A DNA stretch of 64,000 bases from Dehalococcoidia bacterium. Lineage in GTDB: Bacteria; Chloroflexota; Dehalococcoidia; CAUJGQ01. Numbering within the stretch: position 1 is the first letter of the stretch; every line of letters begins with the position of its first letter. The position numbers and the translations under genes were made by a program. Shown in pieces: positions 40,043 to 48,790 of the stretch. The stretch spans positions 1 to 64,000 of the forward strand of contig DATGEL010000042.1 of the NCBI GenBank assembly GCA_035310145.1, given 5' to 3'. Below the pieces are notes generated by a model. That model ran no database searches and was not told where the DNA came from. It worked only from the letters and a program-made list of their open reading frames with translations.

Positions 40043-40185
40043 CAGGCGACGCCCGCCGGTAGATAGCGGGCCGCGACCAGCTCGTTCTCCATCTGCTCGG
40101 TCCAGGCGTTCAGCCGCTCCGGCCGGTTCAGCGTGATCAGCGCCACGCGCCGGCGCCGTTCAAACAAAATCTGCTGGTACGCCAA
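40042..40185 (-). pseudogene. N-terminal fragment of an enoyl-CoA hydratase gene
   Basis: A TTG at 40185 with GGAGG upstream opens a 47-residue frame reading AYQQILFERRRRVALITLNR then PERLNAWTEQMENELV, the unmistakable N-terminus of a crotonase-family protein. After that it turns into AARYLPAGVA and stops at the mrp start. The rest of the hydratase is missing, apparently deleted, while the translation start and coupling to mrp survive. Confidence 0.6.
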
Positions 40186-40226
40186 CGGCCTGCCTCCAGG
40201 CGTGGTCGCGGGCCGCCCGCCGCGAC

Positions 40227-40724
40227 CTATGGGGCCGCCTTCTCCATCGGCACGGGCCCGCCGTAGCGCAGCGCCGGGTCGGTCTGCCAGGGCGCCCCGC
40301 CGGCGATGTCGTTGAGGCCGGCCGCGACCGAGTCCTGCTCCCAGAAGATCGTGTGTTCCACCATCTCGCGGAAGCTCCACTCGCCCTCGCGCCGGCGCAG
40401 GTCGAGCTGATCGTCTTCCAGGCCGATCAGGGCGCCGATCAGCGCGGCGCGCTCCTTCAGCCACTCGGCCAGCATGCGCTGCGGCCCGGTTTGCATCAGG
40501 CGCAGGTCGTGGCGGGCGTTGAGAATGCCGGCGGCGTGCAGCTTCTCGTGGTCGATGTCGTTCGCCAGCAGATGCCAGATCGAGGTCGTGCCGCCCGGCC
40601 CCTTGCCGCAGGGGTGCGAGCAGGCGGCGTCGAGATCGCTCTCAGCCAGGTCGTACAGGCGATCCAGCGTCGCGTTCATCGCCTGCTGCAGTTCGCGGAT
40701 CAGGCGCCGAGTCTCGCTTGCCAT
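40227..40724 (-). CDS. DinB family protein
   Basis: A 165-residue four-helix bundle of the DinB/YfiT type, with metal-ligand histidines in IWHLLANDIDHEK (about residues 48-60) and EMVEHTIFWEQDS (about 121-133). Members include thiol (mycothiol, bacillithiol) transferases and unknowns. The ATG at 40724 is preceded by GGGAGG. If the CysS-family gene at 22.6 kb were MshC, mycothiol use here would be logical, but this is speculative. Confidence 0.85.
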   Translation of the reverse strand: MASETRRLIRELQQAMNATLDRLYDLAESDLDAACSHPCGKGPGGTTSIWHLLANDIDHEKLHAAGILNARHDLRLMQTGPQRMLAEWLKERAALIGALIGLEDDQLDLRRREGEWSFREMVEHTIFWEQDSVAAGLNDIAGGAPWQTDPALRYGGPVPMEKAAP

Positions 40725-40956
40725 TGCCGTTCCTCCCGCGCCGGTTTCGCCGGGGTTGCCTCAGCATACACCGTGATGCGCCGCGTACTCCGTCCAACGG
40801 CTCACGAACCCTGCCACAGATTACACACGGCTTGCCACGAACTTGTTACCGCCTGGCACCGGTCGCCCGGAAACCCTGTGCTATGGTCTTGAAGGGCCGT
40901 CGTCGCGGCGGGCAATGGGTCGGACGGCGGCGCACCTCTGAGTCCCGGAGGCGCTC

Positions 40957-41304
40957 GTGATCCTCGTCGTCGATGACGACCCGGACATCGCCCGCGTGAT
41001 TCGCCTGGCGTTGGAGAGCGAGGGGCTGGCGGTCGTCACGGCGCCGAACGGCCGCGACGCCCTGCAACGGGTGCGCGAGCACCGCCCGGACCTTGTCCTG
41101 CTCGACATCAACATGCCGATCATGGACGGCGTGACCTTCGCCCGGAACGCCCGCGTCGAGTTCGGCGATCTGCCGATCATCGTGATGACGGCGGGGGCGG
41201 AGGCCTCGCGCTATTGCGCCCAGCTCGGCGCGCGCGACAGCCTGCCCAAGCCCTTTGAGCTCACCGATCTCTTGGACAAGGTCGAACGGTACACCACCGT
41301 CTGA
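40957..41304 (+). CDS. single-domain response regulator (CheY-like)
   Basis: A 115-residue receiver domain only. The acidic pocket is VVDDDPD (D6-D8), phospho-acceptor Asp50 in LVLLDINMP, Thr/Ser in VMTAG and Lys in LPKPFE. There is no output domain, so it acts by protein contact or in a phosphorelay. The GTG at 40957 follows GGAGG. No kinase is adjacent. It lies opposite the DinB gene across 232 bases, in which I see no further gene. Confidence 0.92.
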   Translation: MILVVDDDPDIARVIRLALESEGLAVVTAPNGRDALQRVREHRPDLVLLDINMPIMDGVTFARNARVEFGDLPIIVMTAGAEASRYCAQLGARDSLPKPFELTDLLDKVERYTTV

Positions 41305-41455
41305 GGCACCGCGCGGTTGCTGCTCACGCGTGCGCTTGCCGCTGCGCGCGGCCCGCCGTGAGGATGGGCAGTGCGCCGCAACGTTCCGCCCCGCTCGTTC
41401 GTCCTCTTGATCAGCGGTGCGCGGCGCAGATCGCGCGGGAGTGGCGGAGGAAGGC

Positions 41456-42472
41456 GTGCGGGACAGGCTCGGCGGACGGAGCGCGCGGCGGGCCATTGCC
41501 CTGGCCGGCTGGCTGTTGGCCGCCGCGTTGCTGGCGCTGGCGGCGGGGCCGCGGCCGGGCCGCGCCCAGACGGCGCCGACACCGACGAGCGGCGCCGGCC
41601 CCAGCCTGAGCCTGCAGGCGACCCAGCAGGCGGTGCAGGCCGCCGACGGCAGCCAGGGGATCGAGATCGATCTCAGCCTCAGCGCCGGCGACAGCGTGCA
41701 GGCACGCTTGCTGGAAGACGGCATAGTACTGCTGTTCGACGGCTTCATTGGCCCGGCGGGAACGACGATCGCCCGCGTCTTTCCGCGCGTCTGCGGCCGG
41801 CAGCACCAGTACGTGCTCTATTCGATCGTGGAGGGCAAGGCGGCGCGGGCCGCGGGGCAGACGGTCGTGCTCTGCCCCGAAGCCGCGCCCACGCCCTCGC
41901 CCAGCCCGCAGCCGTCGGGCGCGCCGGCGGGCGCGGCGCCTGCCCCGGCGCGGCCCGCCCCAACGGCCGCCGCGGCCGCCCCCGCGCTCGCGCCGGTTGC
42001 GGCCGTGCGGCCGGGACAGCCGCCGGTGCCCGCGCCGCCGCTGGAGCCGCCCAGCCTGGCGCTCACCGATGGCTTCGTGCTGGCACAGCCGGACGATGAC
42101 GCGGCCGCCGGCGCGATCTACGCCGGCACGCCGCTGATCCGGCTCACGGCGATCTGGCTGCGCGGCAGCGACACGAGCGGCGGCGGCGACGGCCGCTATC
42201 AGTACGTCGAGATCGGCAACCTGGGCGGCGCGGCGCAGGACTTGAGCGGCTGGGCGCTGCAGGGCGACAGCGGCACCATCGCCGGGCTGATGTACTACTT
42301 CCCCGCCGGCCTGACGCTCAATCCCGGCGACAGCTGCCGCATCTACGTCGGCCATCCGGCCGAGGCCACCTGCGGCGACAGCAGCTTCGCCCTGTTCCCC
42401 TTCTGGGGTGACCACGGCGACGCCGGCCTCTGGGACGCCGCCGGCAACCTGGTGGATCTGCTCGGCTATTAA
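41456..42472 (+). CDS. secreted lamin-tail-domain protein
   Basis: A 338-residue exported protein: signal peptide (AIALAGWLLAAALLALAAG, cleavage near GRAQT), a small beta domain with two Cys (PRVCGRQH and VVLCPEA), a Pro/Ala-rich linker of about 80 residues, then a C-terminal lamin-tail (LTD) beta-sandwich (YQYVEIGNLGGAAQDLSGWA to DAAGNLVDLLGY). Bacterial LTDs occur on cell-surface nucleases and adhesins. Here no enzyme domain is present. I choose GTG 41456, 5 bases after GGAGG; GTG 41417 would add 13 residues. Confidence 0.82.
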   Translation: MRDRLGGRSARRAIALAGWLLAAALLALAAGPRPGRAQTAPTPTSGAGPSLSLQATQQAVQAADGSQGIEIDLSLSAGDSVQARLLEDGIVLLFDGFIGPAGTTIARVFPRVCGRQHQYVLYSIVEGKAARAAGQTVVLCPEAAPTPSPSPQPSGAPAGAAPAPARPAPTAAAAAPALAPVAAVRPGQPPVPAPPLEPPSLALTDGFVLAQPDDDAAAGAIYAGTPLIRLTAIWLRGSDTSGGGDGRYQYVEIGNLGGAAQDLSGWALQGDSGTIAGLMYYFPAGLTLNPGDSCRIYVGHPAEATCGDSSFALFPFWGDHGDAGLWDAAGNLVDLLGY

Positions 42473-42496
42473 TCGTCGCGGTGCACCGCGCCCGCG

Positions 42497-43972
42497 TCAG
42501 TGCACGTTGCCGACGAACAGCTCCTGCCGCCGCCGCCAGAGGCCGATGCCGATCAGCAGCGCCACCACCAGCTCGGCCGCGGCCAAGCCCTCGCCGATGC
42601 GGGCGGCGTCGCGCACCGAGTGCCAGATGCCGTCGTAGGCGCCGCGGGCCGACTGCGCCGCGGCCGAGAGCGCGTTGATCGTGTTGCTGAAGGCCGTTTG
42701 ACCGGCGCCCGCGTTGACCGTGGCCGCCGACGCCGTGTCGGCCGGATTCTTCTGCAGCGCGGCCCTCAAATCACCGTCCGCCTTGAGAAAGGCGAGATAG
42801 GCGTTGCGCGCCAGCTCCAGGCTCTTCGCCTGTTCGCCGAAATGCACGTTGGCCACCAGCGGCGCCCGTGGCAGGCCGAAGCGATCTTGCCCATCCAGCG
42901 CGTTCGTCACCACCGCCGCCTGCACCGCATCGCCGCCGCCGGCGGTGAACGGCGTGTTCACGCAGCCGAGCTTGCCGCAGAGGTTCTGCTGCGCCTGCAA
43001 GTCGAGATCCGCGATCTCGGCGAAGTGTTGCTGGATCTTCGCCGGATCGGCGGCGTCGAAGATGGCGATGCTCTCCAGCGCGTTTTGCTGGCTGACCAGC
43101 GCCTGCTCGTCGCGGGCGCCAGCCACGCTGTCGTACGCCTCGCGCACCAGCACCTTCGCCTGCGTGTCGCCGCGCCGCAGTTGTACCACCACCCAGAGGC
43201 CGACGCCCAGCGCCAGCAGGATCGCCAGCGCCAGCTCCCAGGTGAGCAGGTGGTGCATGGAGCGCGTCAGCACGTAGCCGCCCAGCGCCACGATCAGCAG
43301 CAGCACGCTCACCGTGCCGGAGGCGATCGCCCAGTTGCGCAGCGTGCTGCTGGTGGAGGCGTAGCGCGACTCCATGAAATCGACCTTGTCCTGCTGCAGG
43401 CCGTTGGTGAGCGCCGGCAGCAGCCGCGTGTTGAGCACGCTGTAGGCCGAGCTGAAGGCGGCGCGCGCGTCGTCGAGGCGGTTGCCGTCGATCGCCGCGT
43501 TCATGGCGCCGATCGCGGCGGCGTAGTCCGTGCTGGCGGCGTCGGCGGCGTTGAAGGCGGCGTACTCGCCGTAGGTCTGGTCGCTGCGGTTCTGCCAGGA
43601 GAGACGCAGCTGCTCTTTGAAGGCGGCGTAGCTGTTGGCGGCGTTCTGCCGCGCCTGGGCGCGGGCGTTCGGCTGCGTCGTCGCCAGCGCGTCGGCCGAG
43701 GCGCCGGCGCTGTCGAGGATGTCGGCGCGGGCGCTCTGCGCGGCGTCCACGCTCTTCGCGCCCTGGTTTACGATCGCGCTGTAGCGGTCGTTCATCACGA
43801 TGTTCGCCGCCAACACCACGGCCGCAGCGATCACGGCGACGAGGCAGCCGGCGACGAGGGCGACGAGCAGCAGCTCGCGCCAGGTGTGCACCCGGCCGCG
43901 GGCCGGCCGCGCGGCGGCTGCCGACTGGGCGCGGGCACGGCCGCGCAGCCGGCCGGATTGGCTCACAGCCAT
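42497..43972 (-). CDS. four-helix membrane protein, GlnX-like partner of the PknG-type kinase
   Basis: A 491-residue protein with membrane helices at about residues 34-58 (LLLVALVAGCLVAVIAAAVV), 223-245, 253-275 and 462-480. They frame two large helical extracytoplasmic domains rich in Ala, Gln and Asn. Cytoplasmic parts are short. The ATG (43972) overlaps the kinase frame by 10 bases. In mycobacteria a four-helix protein, GlnX, relays solute-binding-protein signals to PknG; topology and linkage here are the same, though I see no diagnostic motif. It could instead be a chemoreceptor-like sensor lacking its signalling tail. Confidence 0.7.
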   Translation of the reverse strand: MAVSQSGRLRGRARAQSAAAARPARGRVHTWRELLLVALVAGCLVAVIAAAVVLAANIVMNDRYSAIVNQGAKSVDAAQSARADILDSAGASADALATTQPNARAQARQNAANSYAAFKEQLRLSWQNRSDQTYGEYAAFNAADAASTDYAAAIGAMNAAIDGNRLDDARAAFSSAYSVLNTRLLPALTNGLQQDKVDFMESRYASTSSTLRNWAIASGTVSVLLLIVALGGYVLTRSMHHLLTWELALAILLALGVGLWVVVQLRRGDTQAKVLVREAYDSVAGARDEQALVSQQNALESIAIFDAADPAKIQQHFAEIADLDLQAQQNLCGKLGCVNTPFTAGGGDAVQAAVVTNALDGQDRFGLPRAPLVANVHFGEQAKSLELARNAYLAFLKADGDLRAALQKNPADTASAATVNAGAGQTAFSNTINALSAAAQSARGAYDGIWHSVRDAARIGEGLAAAELVVALLIGIGLWRRRQELFVGNVH

Positions 43973-46185
43973 TCGTCCACCCCGAAGTAGATGCGCTCGA
44001 GCACGGCGTCGGCGTCGGTGGCCTCCGGCTCCTGGCGCAGGTAGCGGCGGTAGGCCTCGCGGCAGCGCTCGGCCATGCCGCGGCGATCGTTCGCGTCGTG
44101 CGTGCCGCCGTCGGGCCAGCGGTCGATCGCGGGCAGCGCCCGGGCGCGCGCCAGCCGCCAGGCGGCGAACCACCAGTCGCCCAGCAGTTGATAGAAGTGG
44201 CCGCTCTGCACGCGCCCACCGAGCGCCAGCATCGCCGCCGCCGCGCGGTTCAACTCCTCCGGCTGCTGCTCCACGCGCGAGAGATAGAGCTCGATCAGCC
44301 GCAGTTGCGCGTCCACGAAGCGCACGGCGTTCTCACTCACGCGGTCGAGCGCGTCGATCGCCGCCTGCGGCTGGTTGAGCGCGACCAGCGTGTCGGCCAT
44401 GCCCAGGATCGCCTCGGCGTTGGCCGGGTCGGCCTGCACCACGCGCTGGTACAGCGGCAAGGCATCCTGGTAGCGCTGCTGGTCGTGGTAGAGATCGGCC
44501 AGCGCCTGCTTGGGCAGGATCTCGCCGGGCACCAGCCGCATCAGCTCCTTGTAGTCGCTCTCGGCGGTGGCGGCGTCGCCGGCGGCCTGCGCCACCTGCG
44601 CCTCGACCACGATCGCCCGCCAGCGCGTGGCCGGCGTGGCGTGCTGATCGGCGGTTTGCAACTCGGCCTTCGCCTCGTCGTCGCGGCCGAGGTTGGTGAG
44701 CGCCGCGGCCCGCACGAGGCGCGCGTCGATGCTGGCGGGGCTGGCCTTGACCGCCGCATCGGCCGCGGCCAGCGCCTGGGTGTAGCGGCCGGCGGTCATC
44801 AGGGCGCGGGCGGAGTCAAGCGCCGCGGCGGCGGGATCGGTGCTGTCGGCGGCGGGCAGGGCGTTGATGCGTCCCGTGGTGCGGTGGCCGATGCTGCCGG
44901 TGAACAGGCGGCTCTGCACGGGCAGCGCGGTCATCATCTCGGCGGCGCTGCCGCCGGCAGCGCCCTGGATGAAGCGGGCGACGCCCTCAAGCTGCTCCTG
45001 CAACTCGTCGATGCTGCCGAAACGCTCGGCCGGCGACTTGCTGCGGCCGCGGGCGATCAGGTCGTAGAGCTCCGGCGGCAGCGGCCACTGCTCCGCGGGC
45101 GGCACGCCGCCGCCCTGCCAGGCTTCGACATCGAGCCCCGCCAGCTCGGCCAGCGTGCTGACGATCGTGTAGACGTCCATGCCGGGCGTCTGTTCGCAGA
45201 CGCCGCGGATCTCCGGCGGCGCGTAGCCGATCGTGCCCCAGGCCTGCACCGGCTGGCCGGGCGTGTACTCGATCGCGGTGCCGAGGTCGATCAGCACCTC
45301 GCGCAGCGTGCCGTCGTCTTCCGTGACCTGGATCGCGTTGCCGGGCTTGAAGTCGCGATAGACGACGGGCGGCGTGCGGTGGTGCAGGTAGCGGAAGGCG
45401 GGCATGATGCCGAGGATCAGCCGCACGGCCTCCTGCGGCGCGAGCGTGCCGCCGGCGTTCTCGATCAGCTTCTTCCAGCCCACGCCCTGAACCAGCGCCA
45501 TGACGATGAAGGGCACGTTCTCCTGCGTGACGATGTCGTAGATGCGCACGATGTTCTGGTGGTCGAGCCGGATCAGCATCTCGCGCTCGAGCGCGGCGGC
45601 CGCCAGCAGCTCCGGGTCGTCGGTCTTGAGGATCGCCTTGACCGCGCAACTGCGGCCCTCCGGCTCCTGGCGCGTGGGCAGGTTGACGTCAACGGCGCGG
45701 TAGACGGCGCCCATGCCCCCGCCGCCGATGATGCCGGTGATCTTGTAACGCCCGGCCAGCGTCTGGCCGATGTGCAGCACGCCGGCGGAGAGCGCCGCGC
45801 CGCAGGACGGGCAGAAACGCGCCCCCTCGCGCACGGGCTTGCCGCACTTCGGACAGGCCGAGCCGCCGGACGCTGCCGGAGCTGCTGCCGGTTGCGTGGG
45901 CGCGGTCTGCGCTGTGTGACCCGTGGCCGGGGCGCCGCCGCTGCCACGAAAGACGGGCATGGTGCTGCTGTTGGCGTTGGTGCTCAAGGCCGGGGGGCTC
46001 TGAGCCGGATGCGCAGTGTGGTGCGCGGGCGCATGTGTTGGCGGCGCGCCGTGCACGATCACGGGCGCGGTGTGCTGGGCGGGCGGCGCCGTCGCCTCGG
46101 CGCCGCACTCTATGCAGAAGGGATCGGCGGCCGGCGTCTCCTTGCCGCACGCCGGGCAGACGCGCATCGCCGCTCCGGTCGCCAC
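43963..46185 (-). CDS. PknG-like serine/threonine protein kinase with zinc ribbons and TPRs
   Basis: A 740-residue cytoplasmic kinase. Two zinc ribbons (CPACGKE...CIECG near 9-29; CPKCGKP...CPSCG near 112-132) are followed by a kinase domain from about residue 147, with glycine loop IIGGGGMGAVY, catalytic Lys in CAVKAIL (about 182), VVYRDFKPGNA (Asp about 278) and LIDLGTAIE. The YxDFKPxN and DLG (not DFG) forms, a preceding metal-binding module and C-terminal TPRs (about 440-660) are the hallmarks of PknG, which controls glutamate metabolism in Actinobacteria. No transmembrane segment. Start ATG 46185; M7 is an alternative. The genes 3' (membrane protein) and divergent 5' (solute-binding protein) suit a sensing cassette. 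Confidence 0.9.
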   Translation of the reverse strand: MATGAAMRVCPACGKETPAADPFCIECGAEATAPPAQHTAPVIVHGAPPTHAPAHHTAHPAQSPPALSTNANSSTMPVFRGSGGAPATGHTAQTAPTQPAAAPAASGGSACPKCGKPVREGARFCPSCGAALSAGVLHIGQTLAGRYKITGIIGGGGMGAVYRAVDVNLPTRQEPEGRSCAVKAILKTDDPELLAAAALEREMLIRLDHQNIVRIYDIVTQENVPFIVMALVQGVGWKKLIENAGGTLAPQEAVRLILGIMPAFRYLHHRTPPVVYRDFKPGNAIQVTEDDGTLREVLIDLGTAIEYTPGQPVQAWGTIGYAPPEIRGVCEQTPGMDVYTIVSTLAELAGLDVEAWQGGGVPPAEQWPLPPELYDLIARGRSKSPAERFGSIDELQEQLEGVARFIQGAAGGSAAEMMTALPVQSRLFTGSIGHRTTGRINALPAADSTDPAAAALDSARALMTAGRYTQALAAADAAVKASPASIDARLVRAAALTNLGRDDEAKAELQTADQHATPATRWRAIVVEAQVAQAAGDAATAESDYKELMRLVPGEILPKQALADLYHDQQRYQDALPLYQRVVQADPANAEAILGMADTLVALNQPQAAIDALDRVSENAVRFVDAQLRLIELYLSRVEQQPEELNRAAAAMLALGGRVQSGHFYQLLGDWWFAAWRLARARALPAIDRWPDGGTHDANDRRGMAERCREAYRRYLRQEPEATDADAVLERIYFGVDEWL

Positions 46186-46255
46186 GTCGATCCTCCCTCT
46201 GTCCTACCGCCGGCGCCCTCGCCGGGCACCCAACCCTGAACGCTGCTCAGTCTGT

Positions 46256-46276
46256 CCCTTCCCGAAGCGGGAAGGG
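46256..46276. repeat. palindromic repeat in the pknG/solute-binding divergent region
   Basis: CCCTTCCC (46256-46263) and GGGAAGGG (46269-46276) make an 8-bp stem with a 5-base loop, similar in base pattern to the palindromes at 4828 and 16242. It sits 70 bases upstream of the kinase start. A TATACT -10 box for the rightward gene stands at 46352-46357. Confidence 0.45.
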
Positions 46277-46423
46277 GCTTTTGCGGCGTTCCCATCACCG
46301 CGCGAGGGCGGCACGGCCCACGCCGCGGCGGGGGTTCGGCGCGCCGTCCGCTATACTGCACGGTGCGGCGAATCTTTCATCTATCATACAGGCATACAGG
46401 CAGACGCGGCGGCGGTGGTGCAG

Positions 46424-47698
46424 ATGCGGAGCAGCGGCCGGCAGCGGACGGGAATCGCGGCGCTCGGGCGGCTGGCGCTGCTCGGCGTGGCGCTGCTGGC
46501 GCTCTCCTGCGGCGGCACGCCGACGGACGAGCTGCACGTCTACTCCAGCGTGCCGCTGCAAGGCTCCGGCGCCAAAGAGAACAAGACGATCGTCGACGCG
46601 ATCCAGATGGCGCTTTCCGAGCACGGCGGCAAGGCAGGGCGCTTCCGCATCAAGTACATCTCGCTGGACGACTCGACAAAAGCGAAAGGCAAGTGGGACG
46701 CGGGCCAGGAGACGAAGAACGCCCGCCGCGCGGCCGCCGATCCGCTGGCCGTCGCCTACATCGGCACGGTCAACTCGGGCGCGGCCAAGGTTTCGATCCC
46801 CATTCTCGACCGCGTGCAACTGGCGATGGTCAGTCCGGCGAACACCTATCCGGGCCTGACCAAGAGCAGCGGCGCCCTCGCCAGCGAGCCGTACATCTAC
46901 TACCCGCTCGGTCCCGACAGCCAGAACTTTTGCAGGGTGCTGCCCTCGGACGATCTGCAGGGCGCGGCCGGCGCCCTCTACGCGCAGCAGAAGCTGGGCG
47001 CGAAGAGCGTCTACGTGCTGGACGACACCGAGCTGTACGGCCACGGCATCGCCACGATCTTCGCGGCGAAGGCGAAAGAGATCGGCCTGAACGTGCTGGC
47101 CGGGCCGGAGGGAATCGAGACACGCACGGGGGCGCAGTTCAGCCAGGCGCGCAACAGCGAGGCGCAGAAGGTCGTGGCGGCGAAGCCGGACCTGGTCTAC
47201 TTCGGCGGCGCCACGGAGAACCATCCGGGTGAGCTGCTCAACGATCTGCGCAAGCTCGGCTTCCGCGGCGTGTTCATGGGGCCGGACGGCATCGATCAGT
47301 CGGAGTTCGTGGACGAGGCCTCGGCCGGTGGCGTGCAGGCGGGCCAGGTCTTCGCCACGCTGCCCGGCCTGCCCGCGGAGAAGCTCACCGGCGCCGGCGC
47401 CGCCTGGTACGCCAAGTTCAAGGCGCAGTACGGCGACACCGGCCAGTACACGCACTACGCCTACGAGGCGATGAACGTGGTGCTGGACGCGATCGCGAAG
47501 GCCGGCGGGGTCGACGCGCACACGGGCAAGGCCGATCGCGCCGCCGTGCTCGCGGCGATCCGCCAGGCCAAGAACGTGCAGGGCATTCTCGGCGCCTGGA
47601 GCTTCGACGGCCACTGCGACACGACGCTGACGGCGATCAGCGTGAACGACCTGACCAACGGCAAGTTCCAGTACAAGGAGCTGGCGCCCCAGCCGTAG
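46424..47698 (+). CDS. ABC transporter substrate-binding lipoprotein (branched-chain amino acid type)
   Basis: A 424-residue periplasmic-binding-protein type I (LivJ-like). The lipobox is LALSC with Cys29. Then LHVYSSVPLQGSG, a two-lobed fold with YIGTVNSGAAKVSIPILDR, VYVLDDTELYGHGIATIF and THYAYEAMNVVLDAIAKAGG follow. No permease or ATPase genes are near, so it may act as a sensor component, with the divergent PknG-type operon as the suspected partner. ATG 46424 is the first Met before the signal; the frame is open farther up without homology. Confidence 0.88.
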   Translation: MRSSGRQRTGIAALGRLALLGVALLALSCGGTPTDELHVYSSVPLQGSGAKENKTIVDAIQMALSEHGGKAGRFRIKYISLDDSTKAKGKWDAGQETKNARRAAADPLAVAYIGTVNSGAAKVSIPILDRVQLAMVSPANTYPGLTKSSGALASEPYIYYPLGPDSQNFCRVLPSDDLQGAAGALYAQQKLGAKSVYVLDDTELYGHGIATIFAAKAKEIGLNVLAGPEGIETRTGAQFSQARNSEAQKVVAAKPDLVYFGGATENHPGELLNDLRKLGFRGVFMGPDGIDQSEFVDEASAGGVQAGQVFATLPGLPAEKLTGAGAAWYAKFKAQYGDTGQYTHYAYEAMNVVLDAIAKAGGVDAHTGKADRAAVLAAIRQAKNVQGILGAWSFDGHCDTTLTAISVNDLTNGKFQYKELAPQP

Positions 47699-47718
47699 GA
47701 CACGATAGGTCCGCAGGC

Positions 47719-48249
47719 TCAGCGCAGGCCGTTGCGCGTCCTGAAGGCGGCGGCGAAGGTGGGGTTGGTGAAGCGGAAGGTGAGCGCCTCCGCCCCGGCC
47801 GCGAGGTCCGCGCCGAGCAGGCCGGCGCCCCAGTCGCGGTAGCGCGGCAGCCGGCGTACGAACGCGCCCACGCCAAGCAGCGCCAGCAACCCCAGCAGCG
47901 CGCCGGCGATCAGCCCGAAGAAAATGCGCACGCCCAGCGGCGCATCCAGTGCGACCAGCAGCACGACGAGGCCGATCAGTCCGGCGAGAAACGCGGCGCC
48001 GATGCCCAGCCGCCGGATCTCGCCGCGCAGCTTCGCGCTGCGTGCCGCGTCTGCGGCGCAGTACGGCACGGCGACGGCCAGGTGCTCCTCCGTCAGCGTG
48101 CGCGTCAGCGTGCCCTTGCTGGCGCTCTGCACGCGGCGGGCGCGCAGCGTCAGATCCTGCGCCACCGCGCCGTAGCAGTAGACGCAGTGCGCGGGCATAC
48201 CCACACCGCCCGAAGGCCGGCGCGGAATCGTCACATCGCTCCAGGCCAA
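47719..48249 (-). CDS. membrane protein with N-terminal CxxC
   Basis: A 176-residue protein of unknown family. A CxxC pair (HCVYCYG, residues 22-25) opens it, resembling a small zinc or redox site. Two membrane helices follow at about 82-101 and 107-128 (LGIGAAFLAGLIGLVVLLVA and IFFGLIAGALLGLLALLGVG). The C-terminal part reads LTFRFTNPTFAAAFRTRNG. Its stop is 20 bases from that of the solute-binding lipoprotein gene, so the two converge. Start ATG 48249. Confidence 0.7.
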   Translation of the reverse strand: MAWSDVTIPRRPSGGVGMPAHCVYCYGAVAQDLTLRARRVQSASKGTLTRTLTEEHLAVAVPYCAADAARSAKLRGEIRRLGIGAAFLAGLIGLVVLLVALDAPLGVRIFFGLIAGALLGLLALLGVGAFVRRLPRYRDWGAGLLGADLAAGAEALTFRFTNPTFAAAFRTRNGLR

Positions 48250-48310
48250 CGCGGCCCTCCCCTGCCCTTCGGTGCTTCGATCCGTACCACGGAAGCAACG
48301 AATCGCAGAA

Positions 48311-48336
48311 GGGCGCCGCAGATGTGCGCGGCGCCC
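48311..48336. terminator. GC-rich hairpin in the gap 48250-48529
   Basis: GGGCGCCGC (48311-48319) and GCGGCGCCC (48328-48336) make a 9-bp stem with an 8-base loop. No T-run. In the same gap, minus-strand bases near 48403-48450 translate as YPLHDGMTGTLTVTR and a stop, a possible cupredoxin C-terminus, too short to annotate. Nothing else is recognised in 48250-48529. Confidence 0.35.
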
Positions 48337-48529
48337 CTATCGTAGCAGGCGAGCAAGGCCGCGCTGCGGTGGGAACCGTCACGCAACCCGCCTGTTACCG
48401 CGTGACGGTGAGCGTGCCGGTCATGCCGTCGTGCAGCGGATATCGCTCGCGAACGCGATCGAGACCATTGACGGGCAAGCGCCGACCATTCGGACGCGTA
48501 CGCCTCGACGCATGCGTCGATCGGCACGA

Positions 48530-48790
48530 TCAGCGGCGTCGCCAGCCTGCCAAACCCGCCCGCAGCGCCAGCCCGGCGAGCCAGCCCGTGGCCGCGCCGA
48601 TGCTGAGCACGGGCAGGAGGAAGAGCAGCCAGGGCAAGAGCAGCCGCCAGGTGGCGCCGTCGCTCCGCAGCAAGGCGACGAGCAGCCAGAGCAGCACGAG
48701 GCTGGCCGCGGCCAGTCCGGCGTAGATGCCGAGCGGCAGCCAGTCCACGGCGCGGCGCGCCGGCGCGGCGGCGCTACGCGGGCTCGCCAT
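48530..48790 (-). CDS. small two-helix membrane protein
   Basis: An 86-residue protein with two hydrophobic helices (about 19-41, WLPLGIYAGLAAASLVLLWL region, and 50-72) and a basic C-terminus (RRR). No family recognised. The start ATG 48790 overlaps the 3' end of the cytochrome-molybdopterin gene (stop 48774), so it is probably translated in the same transcript and may be a subunit or assembly helper. Confidence 0.6.
   Translation of the reverse strand: MASPRSAAAPARRAVDWLPLGIYAGLAAASLVLLWLLVALLRSDGATWRLLLPWLLFLLPVLSIGAATGWLAGLALRAGLAGWRRR

Noticed and set aside
48403-48450. Minus-strand YPLHDGMTGTLTVTR as a cupredoxin gene remnant
   Set aside because: Only about 16 residues resemble a cupredoxin C-terminus, too little for a feature.
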